From Microbispora hainanensis (GTDB lineage: Bacteria > Actinomycetota > Actinomycetes > Streptosporangiales > Streptosporangiaceae): a stretch of DNA of 64,000 nt. Positions 34,164 to 42,634 of this stretch are shown here, piece by piece. The stretch lies in contig NZ_CP108086.1 in assembly GCF_036186745.1 (NCBI RefSeq), positions 7,068,001 through 7,132,000 on the forward strand. Reading direction: 5' to 3'. Below the pieces are notes generated by a model, which saw only the letters and a program-made list of their open reading frames with translations, was not told where the DNA came from and ran no database searches. The position numbers were made by a program, and so were the translations under genes. Numbering within the stretch: position 1 is the stretch's first letter; each line of letters starts with the position of its first letter.

Positions 34164-35894
34164 ATGAAGACGACCAGATCCAGAGCCGGGCAGGCCGCCG
34201 CCCTGCTCACCTCGCTCGCCCTCAGCGCGGCCGGCGCGACCCTCGCCGCCGCCCCCGCCGGCGCCGCCGCGAGTCCCTCGACCACGCTGGTGGTCAACGC
34301 CGACCAGCCCTTCCGTCCGGTGACGCACGTGGCGAGCGGCTCGCTGTACGGCCTGGCGGACGCGTCGACGCCGGCGGACAACCTCGCCCAGGCCATCAAG
34401 CCGAACACCTTCGTGCAGAAGCCGCAGGGCGGCAGGCAGCAGCCGACGGGCGACATCCTGACCGTCGCCCCGAAGGCGGCCAGGGCCGGCGCGAAGGTCG
34501 TGAACCGGCTGTCCGACGTGTACGCGGGCTGGCCATACCAGTTCAGCTGGAGCAACTGGTTCAGCCTGGTCGACCAGCAGATCGCGCAGACCAAGGCGTC
34601 CGGCATCACCAACCTCGCCGCGTACGAGCTGTGGAACGAGTCGGACAACACCTGGAACTCGGCGAACGGCACCTTCGAGGACTTCTGGACCAGGACCTAC
34701 CGTGAGGTGCGGGCCAAGGACCCGACGACCCCGATCCAGGGGCCGAGCTTCTCGGACAACATCAGCGACATGGACAACTTCCTGAGGAACGCGGTCGCGA
34801 CCAACACCGTGCCGGACATCATCGCATGGCATGAGCTGATCAGGTCCTCGAAGATCGCCGGCGACATCGCCACGGTCGTCAACCTCGAGAAGAAGTACGG
34901 CATCAGCCCGCGTCCGATCGCCATCGAGGAGTACGCCGCCCCATCGGAGGTCGGCATCCCCGGCGCCCTCGTCGGGTACATCGCCAAGTTCGAGCGGCTG
35001 GGCGTCCACGACGCCGAGCTGGCGTTCTGGAACCAGTCCGGCACGCTCGGCGACCTGCTCACCGGCCGCGGCGGCTCGCCCAACGGCGCCTACTGGCTCT
35101 ACAAGTGGTACGCCGACATGAGCGGCAACATGGTGACGACCACGCCGCCCGCGCAGACCGGCATCGACGGCGCCGCGGCGATGAACAGCGCGGGCGACCA
35201 GCTCAGCGTCATCGTCGGAGGCGGCTCCGGTGACAGCGCCGTGGCGATCAACGGGCTCGGCTCCTTCGGCGGGACCGCCCATGTGAAGGTCGAGTACACC
35301 CCCTCCCCCGGCCGTACGGTGGCCGTCTCCGGGCCCAGCACGCTGGCCGAGTCGAACTACACCGTGAACAACGGCTCGATCACCGTGCCCATCCCGGCGA
35401 TGAACGCCACCTACGGCTATCACCTGGTCGTCACTCCGGGCAGCGGCGGCGGCAACCCCGGCACCTCGCTGGCCGGGTCGTACCAGATCAGGAACGTGAA
35501 CAGCGGCCTCGCCCTGGACACGCAGAACTCCGGCACCGGCCAGGGCACCCTGGTCGACCAGGCCACTCCCTCGTCCAGCGCCACCCAGACGTGGACCCTC
35601 GTCGACAGCGGCTCCGGCCTCTACAAGATCGTCAACAGGGCGAGCGGGCTGCTCCTCGGCATCACCAACATGAGCACCGGCAACGGCGGTACGGCCCTGA
35701 TCTGGGGTGACAACGGCACCGCCGACCATCTGTGGTCGTTCCTACCGGACGGGAACGGCCGCTACAAGATCCGCAACTACAACAGCGGTCTGCTGCTCGG
35801 CGTCAACGGCATGAGCAAGTCGCCCGGCGCCCAGGTCCTCCAGTGGGAGGACAACGGCACCGCCGACCACCTCTGGACCCTCACGGCCCGCTAG
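34164..35894 (+). CDS. Secreted clan-A-like glycoside hydrolase (GH39-like) with ricin-type lectin domain
   Basis: This 576-residue secreted protein has a signal ending near GAAAS (about residue 34). The catalytic part looks like a (beta/alpha)8 clan-A enzyme: AAYELWNESDNTW contains the NE acid/base pair and RPIAIEEYAAPSEVG a second Glu suited as nucleophile. DIIAWHELIRSS and AELAFWNQSGTLGDL are further barrel segments. A beta domain follows, then after a Gly-rich linker a RICIN-type beta-trefoil (about residues 435-576) with three repeats ending QTWTL, DHLWSF and DHLWTL. GH39 beta-xylosidase relatives are my best guess; other clan-A families are possible. The ATG at 34164 has AGGAGAG upstream. 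Confidence 0.75.
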   Translation: MKTTRSRAGQAAALLTSLALSAAGATLAAAPAGAAASPSTTLVVNADQPFRPVTHVASGSLYGLADASTPADNLAQAIKPNTFVQKPQGGRQQPTGDILTVAPKAARAGAKVVNRLSDVYAGWPYQFSWSNWFSLVDQQIAQTKASGITNLAAYELWNESDNTWNSANGTFEDFWTRTYREVRAKDPTTPIQGPSFSDNISDMDNFLRNAVATNTVPDIIAWHELIRSSKIAGDIATVVNLEKKYGISPRPIAIEEYAAPSEVGIPGALVGYIAKFERLGVHDAELAFWNQSGTLGDLLTGRGGSPNGAYWLYKWYADMSGNMVTTTPPAQTGIDGAAAMNSAGDQLSVIVGGGSGDSAVAINGLGSFGGTAHVKVEYTPSPGRTVAVSGPSTLAESNYTVNNGSITVPIPAMNATYGYHLVVTPGSGGGNPGTSLAGSYQIRNVNSGLALDTQNSGTGQGTLVDQATPSSSATQTWTLVDSGSGLYKIVNRASGLLLGITNMSTGNGGTALIWGDNGTADHLWSFLPDGNGRYKIRNYNSGLLLGVNGMSKSPGAQVLQWEDNGTADHLWTLTAR

Positions 35895-35905
35895 CGGCGG
35901 CTCGT

Positions 35906-35933
35906 CCCCGCCGGCCGGACCCGGCCGGCGGGG
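35906..35933 (+). terminator. Hairpin terminator after the lectin-bearing hydrolase
   Basis: Perfect 13-bp arms (35906-35918 and 35921-35933) with a 2-nt centre; the innermost pairs must open to form the loop. It starts 11 nt after the stop. Confidence 0.7.
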
Positions 35934-35957
35934 ATCGTGCGCGTTCGGCCCGCGGGG

Positions 35958-36098
35958 TCAGATGATCGGGGGGCGGCCCGCCAGGGTGAGCCGCACCACG
36001 GTGGCCCACGACATGGGGCGGCGCTGCCCGTGCCCGCCCTCGGGCCGGTCGTTCATGGTGAGCACCACCACGTCGACGGTGGCCCTGTGGCTGGACAT
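35958..36098 (-). pseudogene. Small ORF with a glycosyltransferase-2-like N-terminus, probably a remnant
   Basis: A 46-residue minus-strand frame begins MSSHRATVDVVVLTMNDRP, which resembles the first strand of GT2-type glycosyltransferases, and then runs into a short Arg/Ala-rich tail and a stop. GGGAGA lies about 9 nt before the ATG at 36098. The remaining roughly 200 residues of a GT2 domain are absent. It may be a deletion scar or a chance ORF. The flanks from 36099 to 36270 hold nothing else I can support. Confidence 0.3.
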
Positions 36099-36270
36099 CG
36101 TGTCGCGTCTCCCGGGTGGGCGTGGCGTACGGACACGAGCAGGGAACGCGTCATGCGCCGTTCCCGTCGCGTCGACCCGCCCACCCTAGTGGCCGTCGCC
36201 TGCGTCTCCGGGCCGAACACGAAGGAAAAGCGGCCGCTCGGTCTCGTGATGGCTCCCGCAGCACCGGACC

Positions 36271-37599
36271 TCATGCAGGGTGGTGACGATCCGCCGGGTC
36301 TTCGCGGGGTGTGGTGGCCGCGCGGATCGATCGGGTGCCGAGGGCTACGCCGGTGGCGGCGATTTCGGCGATCGCGCAGGCGCCGAACGCCGCGTGGAGG
36401 CTGAAGCGCTCGACCATGACGGCGAAGACGGTGTAGGAGACGGGCACCAGCCCGAGGGCGGAGAAGCTGACCAGTGCCATGACGCGCCCCAGGTAGGCAT
36501 GGCCGGTGTTGGCCTGGACGACTCCGAGGAGCAGTGCGCCCGCGGGTCCCGAGGTGAACCCGAGCCCGGCGGCCGCGACGGCCGCGAGCGGGAGGCCGGG
36601 CACGAACGGCAGCAGCGCGACGAAGGCGGCGCCCGCGGCGACCCAGCGCAATCCCGTGACGGCCGGTTTGCGCGCGGGCGGGAGAGCCACGAGAAGCAGC
36701 GCACCGGCGACGGCTCCGATGCCGAATCCGCTGATGACGAGGCTGAAGCCGGTCGCGTTCCACCCACGGTTTTCGGCCAGCAGCGCCACGCCGACGTTGA
36801 GGGGGGCGGAGAGCGCGAGATTCAAGGTGGTGACGACCAGCAACACGGGGCCGAGGACGGGTGTGGTGGCGGCGTAGCGCAGTCCGGTCCACAGGGACGC
36901 GAACAGGTTCTCCTTTTCACGAGGGTTCTCCGGCTCGTCCGGCTGCGGTCGTACGCGGAGCCGCAGGGAGCGCAACAGCAGCAGCGCGGCGGTGAACAGC
37001 GCGGCGTTGGCGGCGGCGGCCAGACCGGGGCCGCCGGCGGCGACGAGAATCCCCCCGAGCGGAGCCCCGAGCACCGTGGCCGTTCGTTCCAGGGTCTGGA
37101 CGAGTCCCTGACCTGCGGGCAGCTGCCGCGGCTGCAGCAACGCGGGCGGCAGCGCCGCTGCGGCGGGCATGTGGGCGGCGTCCAGTGCGCCGAACAGCAG
37201 CGCCACCCCGATCAGCAACCAGAGGTGCGGCGCGGATGCCGTCACCACCGCGACGGCGAAGGCGAGCATGAGGGCGGCGCGCAGCGTCTGGCTCGCCAGG
37301 GTCACCCGCAAGGGACCGTAGCGGTCGGCGACCGTCCCTCCGAGCAGGATCAGCACCGCCCGGGGAACGGACGCGGCCGTCATGACGAGTGCCGCCTGCC
37401 GGGGGTCTCCCGTGCGGGCCGCCGCCCAGCCCAAGGCGATGAACCAGATCTGGTCGCCCACCAACGACATGCCGAACCCGGTGAGATAACGGCCGAAGCC
37501 CGGCGCGCGCAGTACTCCCGCCGGCCGCTCAGTCCGCTGCCGTCCGGTAGGGCTCAGGGGCCGTGGCAATCGTCGTTGCGACCTGCTGTCGTGCGGCAT
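36271..37599 (-). CDS. MFS transporter (DHA/enterobactin-exporter-like)
   Basis: This 442-residue membrane protein has about 12 hydrophobic segments in two halves. The N-terminal half has FGRYLTGFGMSLVGDQIWFIALGW and a loop-2 motif GGTVADRYGPLR; the central cytoplasmic loop is charged (RPQPDEPENPREKEN). It resembles drug or siderophore exporters of the MFS_3 type. The ATG at 37599 has AGGA 9 nt upstream. The gene lies 38 bp downstream of an ArsR-type regulator on the same strand, which very probably controls it. Confidence 0.88.
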   Translation of the reverse strand: MPHDSRSQRRLPRPLSPTGRQRTERPAGVLRAPGFGRYLTGFGMSLVGDQIWFIALGWAAARTGDPRQAALVMTAASVPRAVLILLGGTVADRYGPLRVTLASQTLRAALMLAFAVAVVTASAPHLWLLIGVALLFGALDAAHMPAAAALPPALLQPRQLPAGQGLVQTLERTATVLGAPLGGILVAAGGPGLAAAANAALFTAALLLLRSLRLRVRPQPDEPENPREKENLFASLWTGLRYAATTPVLGPVLLVVTTLNLALSAPLNVGVALLAENRGWNATGFSLVISGFGIGAVAGALLLVALPPARKPAVTGLRWVAAGAAFVALLPFVPGLPLAAVAAAGLGFTSGPAGALLLGVVQANTGHAYLGRVMALVSFSALGLVPVSYTVFAVMVERFSLHAAFGACAIAEIAATGVALGTRSIRAATTPREDPADRHHPA

Positions 37600-37637
37600 G
37601 GCGGTGTTCCTGGGGAGAAGGGGGATGAGGTCTGGGC

Positions 37638-38240
37638 CTACCGGGGCTCGGTGCCCGTGTCGCTCGCGGGTGCGGACCCTGCGATGGGAAAGGCGTGCAG
37701 GAACAGGAACACGTGGTCTCGACCCGGGCCGTCGGGGCGTCCGGCCCATCGTTCGATGACGGCGTCGAGTTCCCTGCCGAGCTCGCGCAGCTCGTCGGGT
37801 GTGAGGCGGAGCACGCTGTCGGTGCTCTTCGCCGCCGACGCCCAGGCGGTTCCCCAGCGCTGCGGACCGTCGGCCAGCCATTCCTGCAGCCGATCGATGT
37901 GGCGCCCGATGAGCACCCGCTGCGCGGTCGCCGCCACCTCCTGCGCCCCCGGGCTGTCCGCGAAGTCCTCCGGGGACCAGCGGACGCCGCCCGGTATCGC
38001 CCGCCACCAGCGCTCCCGCCCGTCCTCGCACAGGTCGGGCGCCTCCTCGATGAAGCCGTGGGCGGCGAGCCTGCGCAGGTGGTAGCTCAGCGAGCCGGGC
38101 GCCCCGGGGACATGTCTGGCCAGTTGGGCGGCGGTCGCCGGCCCGTCCGCCACCAGGACCTCGTACAGCCGTAGCCGTGCGGGGTGGGCGATGACCTTGA
38201 GGACCGTTGGGTCGGTGATGCGGCCCGTCTTCTTGCTCAC
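37638..38240 (-). CDS. ArsR-type winged-helix regulator
   Basis: This 200-residue regulator has a winged helix at about residues 8-90: TDPTVLKVIAHPARLRLYEV, TAAQLARHVPGAPGSLSYHL as the recognition helix, and a wing ending RERWWRAI. A C-terminal helical extension, longer than in metal sensors, is typical of actinobacterial HTH_20 regulators that sense drugs or lipids. The GTG at 38240 lacks a ribosome site, and TACGCT lies just upstream, so the message may be leaderless; an ATG at 38279 is the alternative. It probably represses itself and the MFS gene from the palindrome at 38270. Confidence 0.82.
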   Translation of the reverse strand: MSKKTGRITDPTVLKVIAHPARLRLYEVLVADGPATAAQLARHVPGAPGSLSYHLRRLAAHGFIEEAPDLCEDGRERWWRAIPGGVRWSPEDFADSPGAQEVAATAQRVLIGRHIDRLQEWLADGPQRWGTAWASAAKSTDSVLRLTPDELRELGRELDAVIERWAGRPDGPGRDHVFLFLHAFPIAGSAPASDTGTEPR

Positions 38241-38269
38241 GCCCGACAGCGTAGCAAATCCACGAGATA

Positions 38270-38281
38270 ATTTGCGCAAAT
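38270..38281. promoter_or_regulatory. Palindromic operator ATTTGCGCAAAT
   Basis: This is a perfect 12-bp AT-rich palindrome 30 bp before the ArsR-type start, in an otherwise GC-rich region. The position fits autoregulation by that protein. Confidence 0.6.
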
Positions 38282-38417
38282 AAATTTGTGCTTCCGCCGC
38301 CCGCAGTCGTCAAGAGGTGCGGTTGCCGCACCTGCGGCGCCCACCTGGAACGCCGGTGCGGTGCGGGCGGTGGCGGCACGGCCCCCAGCCGCCGCACGAG
38401 CGCGACCCGGCCGTGCC

Positions 38418-39101
38418 TCACATCGCGGGGCCGACCAGTCCTGTCTGATAGGCGATGACGACCAGTTGCGCGCGGTCGCGCGCGCCCAGCTTCGCCATCG
38501 CGCGGCTGACGTGGGTGCGCGCGGTGGCCGGGCTGAGGAACAACTCGGCGCCGATCTCGTGGTTGCTCAGCCCCCGTCCCACCAGGGCCAGCACCTCGCG
38601 CTCGCGCTCGGTCAGCACCGCGAGGCGGTCCTCCCCCGCCCGGGCGGCCGTTCGCAGCGCGGCGAACCGGCCGATGAGGCGCCGGGTGATCCGCGGCGCG
38701 AGCAGCGCGTCCCCGGCGGCGATCACCCGGATGGCGTGCAGGAGCTCGGCAGGCCCGGCGTCTTTCAGCAGGAAGCCGCTCGCCCCGGCCTGCAGTGCGT
38801 CGAACACGTACTCGTCGGTGTCGTAGGTGGTGAGGATGAGCACCCGCACCTGCTCCAGCCCGCGCGTCTCGGAAATCCGGGCGGTCGCCTGGATCCCGTC
38901 CAGCCTGGGCATGCGGATGTCCATGAGGACGACGTCGGGGCGGGTGGCACGGGCCCGTTCGACGGCTTCGGCGCCGTCGGTGGCCTCCCCCACCACCGTG
39001 ATGTCGTCCTCGATGTCGAGCAGGACCTTGAACCCGGAACGCACCAGACGCTCGTCATCGGCGATCAGCACCTTGATCGGTGCGGCCTCCGCCGCGTTCA
39101 T
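38418..39101 (-). CDS. NarL/LuxR-family response regulator
   Basis: This 227-residue response regulator has an N-terminal receiver domain (IADDERLVRSG acidic pair, phospho-acceptor Asp in VVLMDIRMPRLDG, LTTYDTDEYV and FLLKDAGP with the conserved Lys) and a C-terminal LuxR helix-turn-helix (LTEREREVLALVGRGLSNHEI, then SPATARTHVSRAMAKLG). It should be phosphorylated by the sensor kinase encoded immediately upstream, whose stop overlaps its ATG at 39101. Targets are unknown; the nearest unlinked gene is the DUF6223 membrane protein. Confidence 0.95.
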   Translation of the reverse strand: MNAAEAAPIKVLIADDERLVRSGFKVLLDIEDDITVVGEATDGAEAVERARATRPDVVLMDIRMPRLDGIQATARISETRGLEQVRVLILTTYDTDEYVFDALQAGASGFLLKDAGPAELLHAIRVIAAGDALLAPRITRRLIGRFAALRTAARAGEDRLAVLTEREREVLALVGRGLSNHEIGAELFLSPATARTHVSRAMAKLGARDRAQLVVIAYQTGLVGPAM

Positions 39102-40348
39102 GCGCGCGGCCCGGTCGGCGCGAGGGGCAGGCGTGCCCTGACCTCGAACCCGCCGCCCGGAAGCGGCCCGGCGTCGAGCTCTCCGCCCAGCAGCCGGCAG
39201 CGCTCGCGCATGCCGGCGATGCCGCGGCCGGGCCCGGCCGAGCCTGCGACGCCGCTCGGATGCCGGGCGGGCAGGCGCGGATCAGCATGACCTGCGGCGG
39301 CGCGGCGGCCCTCATCGGTGACGCGGATCTCCAAGGCCTCGATCCCGGGGTTCAGCTCCACCGTCACCTGGGTCGGGCCGACGTGACGGACCACGTTGGT
39401 GATCGATTCCTGGACGATCCGGTAGGCGGCGCTGCCCACCGCGCTCGGCAACGACGTCGCGGGCGGAGCCTCCTCGACCGTGATGTCGAGTCCGGCCTCG
39501 CGCGCCTTGGCGGCCAGCTCGCCGATCTGTCCCAGCCCGGGGTACGGCTCCCGCCCCTCGTTGTCGTCGCCGTCGTCGTCGCGGAGCACTCCCAGGATGG
39601 CCCGCATCTCCCGCAGCGCCCGGGAACTGTGCTCCTCGATGGCGCGCAGCGCCTCGCGCGCCACTTCCGGCCGCTTGTCGAGCACGTGCGCGGTGACACC
39701 GGACTGGACGTTGATGACCGCGATCGCGTGCGCGACGGTGTCGTGGACCTCGCGCGCGATCCGGAGCCGTTCGGCGTTCACGCGCGCCCGCGCCTCCTCC
39801 TCGCGGGTCCGCTCGGCCAGCTCGGCGCGCTCCCGGGCCTCGGCCGCGATGACCTGCCGGGACCGGACGGACTCGCCGAGGGCCGCGCTCATGACCGACG
39901 CGCCGATGCGGAAGTACACCCAGCCGATGGCGGCGCGTGGCTCGATGCCGGACGCGGCGACCAGCCAGACGGCGGTGAGCACCGCGATACCCGCCCCGGC
40001 GATCACCAGCGACCGGCGCCCGTCCCCGTACGCGGCAAGCGTGTAGAGGGCGGCGAAGAGCCCGAGCCAGCCCGGCCCGTCCGGGAAGCCGAGGCCGTAG
40101 TACACCAGGCTGGCGAGCGCGGCGGTGACGAACACCGGCACCGGCCACCGGCGGCGTACGGCGACGACGACGCCGCTCACGACCAGCAGGACATATCCGA
40201 GGTTTCCCAGGTCGGTGAGGGGACGCTGCACCACCTCGCCGGCGTTGCGGACGATCGTGCCCTGCACCTGCGCCACCGTGACGAACAGCGCGAGCAACAC
40301 GTCCTGCGCCGGTGCCGGCAGGCGCAACGACGCCACGCGGTGTTCCAT
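39098..40348 (-). CDS. Membrane sensor histidine kinase (NarX/DesK-type, HisKA_3)
   Basis: This 416-residue kinase has about five N-terminal transmembrane helices and little extracellular sequence (residues about 15-160), then a coiled linker rich in Glu/Arg. The HisKA_3 phospho-acceptor block is RIAREVHDTVAHAIAVI, and an HATPase_c domain has the N-box AYRIVQESITNVVRH and the GRGIAGMRERCRLLGG block. The acidic loop after the N-box (VTDEGRRAAAG) has a longer and less standard G1 region than usual. It pairs with the response regulator by a 4-nt overlap. The signal is unknown. Confidence 0.93.
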   Translation of the reverse strand: MEHRVASLRLPAPAQDVLLALFVTVAQVQGTIVRNAGEVVQRPLTDLGNLGYVLLVVSGVVVAVRRRWPVPVFVTAALASLVYYGLGFPDGPGWLGLFAALYTLAAYGDGRRSLVIAGAGIAVLTAVWLVAASGIEPRAAIGWVYFRIGASVMSAALGESVRSRQVIAAEARERAELAERTREEEARARVNAERLRIAREVHDTVAHAIAVINVQSGVTAHVLDKRPEVAREALRAIEEHSSRALREMRAILGVLRDDDGDDNEGREPYPGLGQIGELAAKAREAGLDITVEEAPPATSLPSAVGSAAYRIVQESITNVVRHVGPTQVTVELNPGIEALEIRVTDEGRRAAAGHADPRLPARHPSGVAGSAGPGRGIAGMRERCRLLGGELDAGPLPGGGFEVRARLPLAPTGPRA

Positions 40349-40434
40349 GCCGCGATCCTACGGTTCCGCGTGTGCGGGGCCACTCCGCCCGGACGCGCGG
40401 CCGCCCTACCGCCAGGGGCGTACCTGGGTCCGGC

Positions 40435-40460
40435 CCGGCTACGCGGAACCGCGTAGCCGG
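40435..40460. promoter_or_regulatory. Perfect 12-bp-arm palindrome in the kinase-DUF6223 gap
   Basis: The arms (CCGGCTACGCGG and its complement) flank a central AA. Two nucleotides are too few for an RNA loop, so a DNA-binding site is more likely than a terminator. It lies 87 bp before the kinase start and 137 bp before the DUF6223 gene. Confidence 0.5.
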
Positions 40461-40596
40461 TGCCGACCGCTGCCGGAAGCCCCGGCCGCCCCGGCGGCGC
40501 GACGATCGGTTTCCGTGAGGCCCCTCCCGGGCGCTCCGCACCGGCGCCTCGGCACGCGCATGCCGCGGGCCCGTTCAGCCGACCGAAAGGATCCCC

Positions 40597-41013
40597 ATGT
40601 CCCTCCGCCGCCTGCCGGCCGCCGCCACCGCCGCCCTGCTCACGATCGCGGGGCGCACCACACCGGCGGCCGCGCGCGTTCTGGTCCAGCCGGTCGGTGC
40701 CTACACCCTGACCACCGGGCGTCTCTGGGCCCTGGCGGCGGCGCTGCTGGGGCTGGCCGGCGTCGTCGTCGGCGGGCTGGCCCTGGCCCGCGCCGCGGGC
40801 CGAATCGGTGCAGGCACCGGGAGAAGGGGGGCCGTCGTGGCCCTGGCGGCTGGGCTGACCTGCACGATCATCGGCGTGCTGGTCGTGGCCGCCGCCAAGG
40901 GTGGTCCCGGCACCGGCTACGGCATCGTCGGGGGCTGGGTGGACCTGGTGGCCGGGCCGATCGCCATGCTTCTCGGCGGGCTCGCTCTGGCCCGCTCCCG
41001 CCGCACCACCTGA
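40597..41013 (+). CDS. DUF6223-like small membrane protein
   Basis: This 138-residue protein has an N-terminal signal or anchor (AAATAALLTIAG) and three further hydrophobic helices (about residues 43-65, 80-102 and 112-132). The helices are rich in Gly/Ala and carry the repeated pattern GGLALAR in the first and last, suggesting an internal duplication. It resembles the actinobacterial DUF6223 family, whose function is unknown. The ATG at 40597 has AAAGGA 7 nt upstream. It is transcribed away from the two-component system and could be a target of it. Confidence 0.75.
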   Translation: MSLRRLPAAATAALLTIAGRTTPAAARVLVQPVGAYTLTTGRLWALAAALLGLAGVVVGGLALARAAGRIGAGTGRRGAVVALAAGLTCTIIGVLVVAAAKGGPGTGYGIVGGWVDLVAGPIAMLLGGLALARSRRTT

Positions 41014-41136
41014 CCTGGTCCCGTGCCGGCGCGCATAGTGTTCTCCAGGCGCCGCCTCGGCGGAGACGACCACCCGTGAGTCATCGTCGGTTCCGGGCGG
41101 CGCGAGCGCGCGCGTCGGCCGGGGCCGGTCGCGGGG

Positions 41137-42344
41137 TCACCTCCGTACGCAGGGGGCGCCGTTGAGCGTGAACGTGCCCGGGGCGGCGTTGGATCCGCTG
41201 TAGCTCGCCTGGAAACCGAAGCTCGCCGTGCCGCCGTTGGCCGGGATCGCGCCGTTCCAGCTCGCGTTCTGCACCGTCACCCGGGTGCCGGACTGGGTGG
41301 CGGTGCCGTTCCAGGCGTTGGTGATCTTCTGGTTTCCGGCGAAGTCGAACACCAGGGTCCAGCCGTTGAGCGCGCTGCTCGTGCCGTTGGCGATCGTGAC
41401 GTCAGCGGTGAAGCCGCTCCCCCAGTCGTTGGTCTTGTACGTCACCGTGCAGGGCACCGACGTCGGCGTAACCGAAGGAGAGGGAGACGGGGCCGAAGGA
41501 GAGGGAGACGGGGAGACGGACGGGCCGGCGGAAGGAGACGGTGACGGCGACGGTGGCGACGGGGACCGGCTGGGCGAGGCGGACGGAGACGCGCTGGGAG
41601 ACACGCTGGGAGACGGAGAGGGCGAGGCGGTGGGTGACGGGGAGGGCGAGGCGGCGCCTCCGCTCTTGGCCGCCATCCGGGCCGAGTGCGCCCGGAACAC
41701 GGCGAGCGCCGGGTGATCCCGCTGTAGTGGTTCGTGCGGTTGAGTGCGTAGTCGACGTAGTTCTTGTACTGGGTGAAGCAGCCCGGGCACTTGGTCTTGT
41801 CGAAGAAGACGGCGCGCCCGGGGTGCCCGCCGCTCAGGCCCTCCCACCTCAGCCGGGTGTCGATGCCGCCGTACGCCTCCCAGTAGTTCTCGAACACCGG
41901 GATGAGCCGGATGTCGTGCGCCTTGGCGGACTCGATGACGTAGTCGAACAGCGCGAACTGCTGGTCGTTGTACACGCCCTTGCCGGGCTCGAACCCGTGC
42001 CGGCTCTCATGGCTGAACATCCACAGCCGCAGCACGCTCACCTTGTCGGCCTGCAGCTCGGCCATGTGCGCGTCGATGCGCGCCTTGTCCATGTACTGCG
42101 TCTCGGTGTCGCCGTAGCTGCCGCCGTAGGTGAACACGTCGTAGGTGTTCGCGCCCGCGAAGTAGTACATCTTGCCGTCCAGGCAGAAATGGATGCCACA
42201 CCGCTGCACGAAGCCGGAGCTCGCCGCGCCGGCGGCCGTGTGGGAGAACGCCACCATGCCCGCCGCCATGCCCGCCGCCATGCCCGCCGTCAGGGCGAGA
42301 GCCGGCGACACGAGCAGGTGGAGTGGGCGTAACCCTCGTCTCAT
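41137..42344 (-). pseudogene. GH5-type beta-mannanase with CBM2, disabled by an internal deletion
   Basis: The 5' part (42344 to about 41715) encodes a signal peptide with a GMAAGMAAGM repeat and the N-terminal half of a GH5 barrel: RCGIHFCLDGKMYYFAGANT, LRLWMFSHES and IRLIPVFENYW. After NRTNHYSGI the frame breaks. The 3' part, in another frame, reads VFRAHSARMAAKSGG (the end of the catalytic domain), a Ser-Pro linker and CBM2 (NDWGSGFTADVTIANGT), ending at 41137. Both catalytic glutamates and roughly 170-200 residues between the two parts are missing. Upstream boxes similar to the xylanase region remain, so the loss looks recent. Confidence 0.88.
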
Positions 42345-42451
42345 GGGGACTTCCTCATCGGGCGTACGTACGGGAGCGTTCGCACCGAATACGCCCGGAG
42401 GCCCTCTCCGCAATCACGCCGCCCGGCCCGATCTTCCCACATGCCTTCTCA

Positions 42452-42497
42452 CCTGTGGTGAACCGGTTAGTGCCAGGACCCGGCCGATGAAAGTTAC
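42452..42497. promoter_or_regulatory. Dyad and GATGAAAGTTAC box upstream of the GH5 remnant
   Basis: AACCGGTT (42461-42468) lies inside outer arms CCTG (42452-42455) and CAGG (42474-42477). The box GATGAAAGTTAC (42486-42497) is identical to one at 33624-33635 in the xylanase control region. The rest of 42345-42634 holds no gene. Confidence 0.45.
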
Positions 42498-42634
42498 ACC
42501 TGCCTGCACCGGTTAAGCGGGCGCCCCGTCCACCGGCTCCAGACGCCGGACGTTCGCCACCGGGCGGTCGTGGGTCCTGCCGGCCCCGGGTGCCGCGCCG
42601 CGGTGGACGCGCGGCCGCCCGAGCGCCCTTCAGC

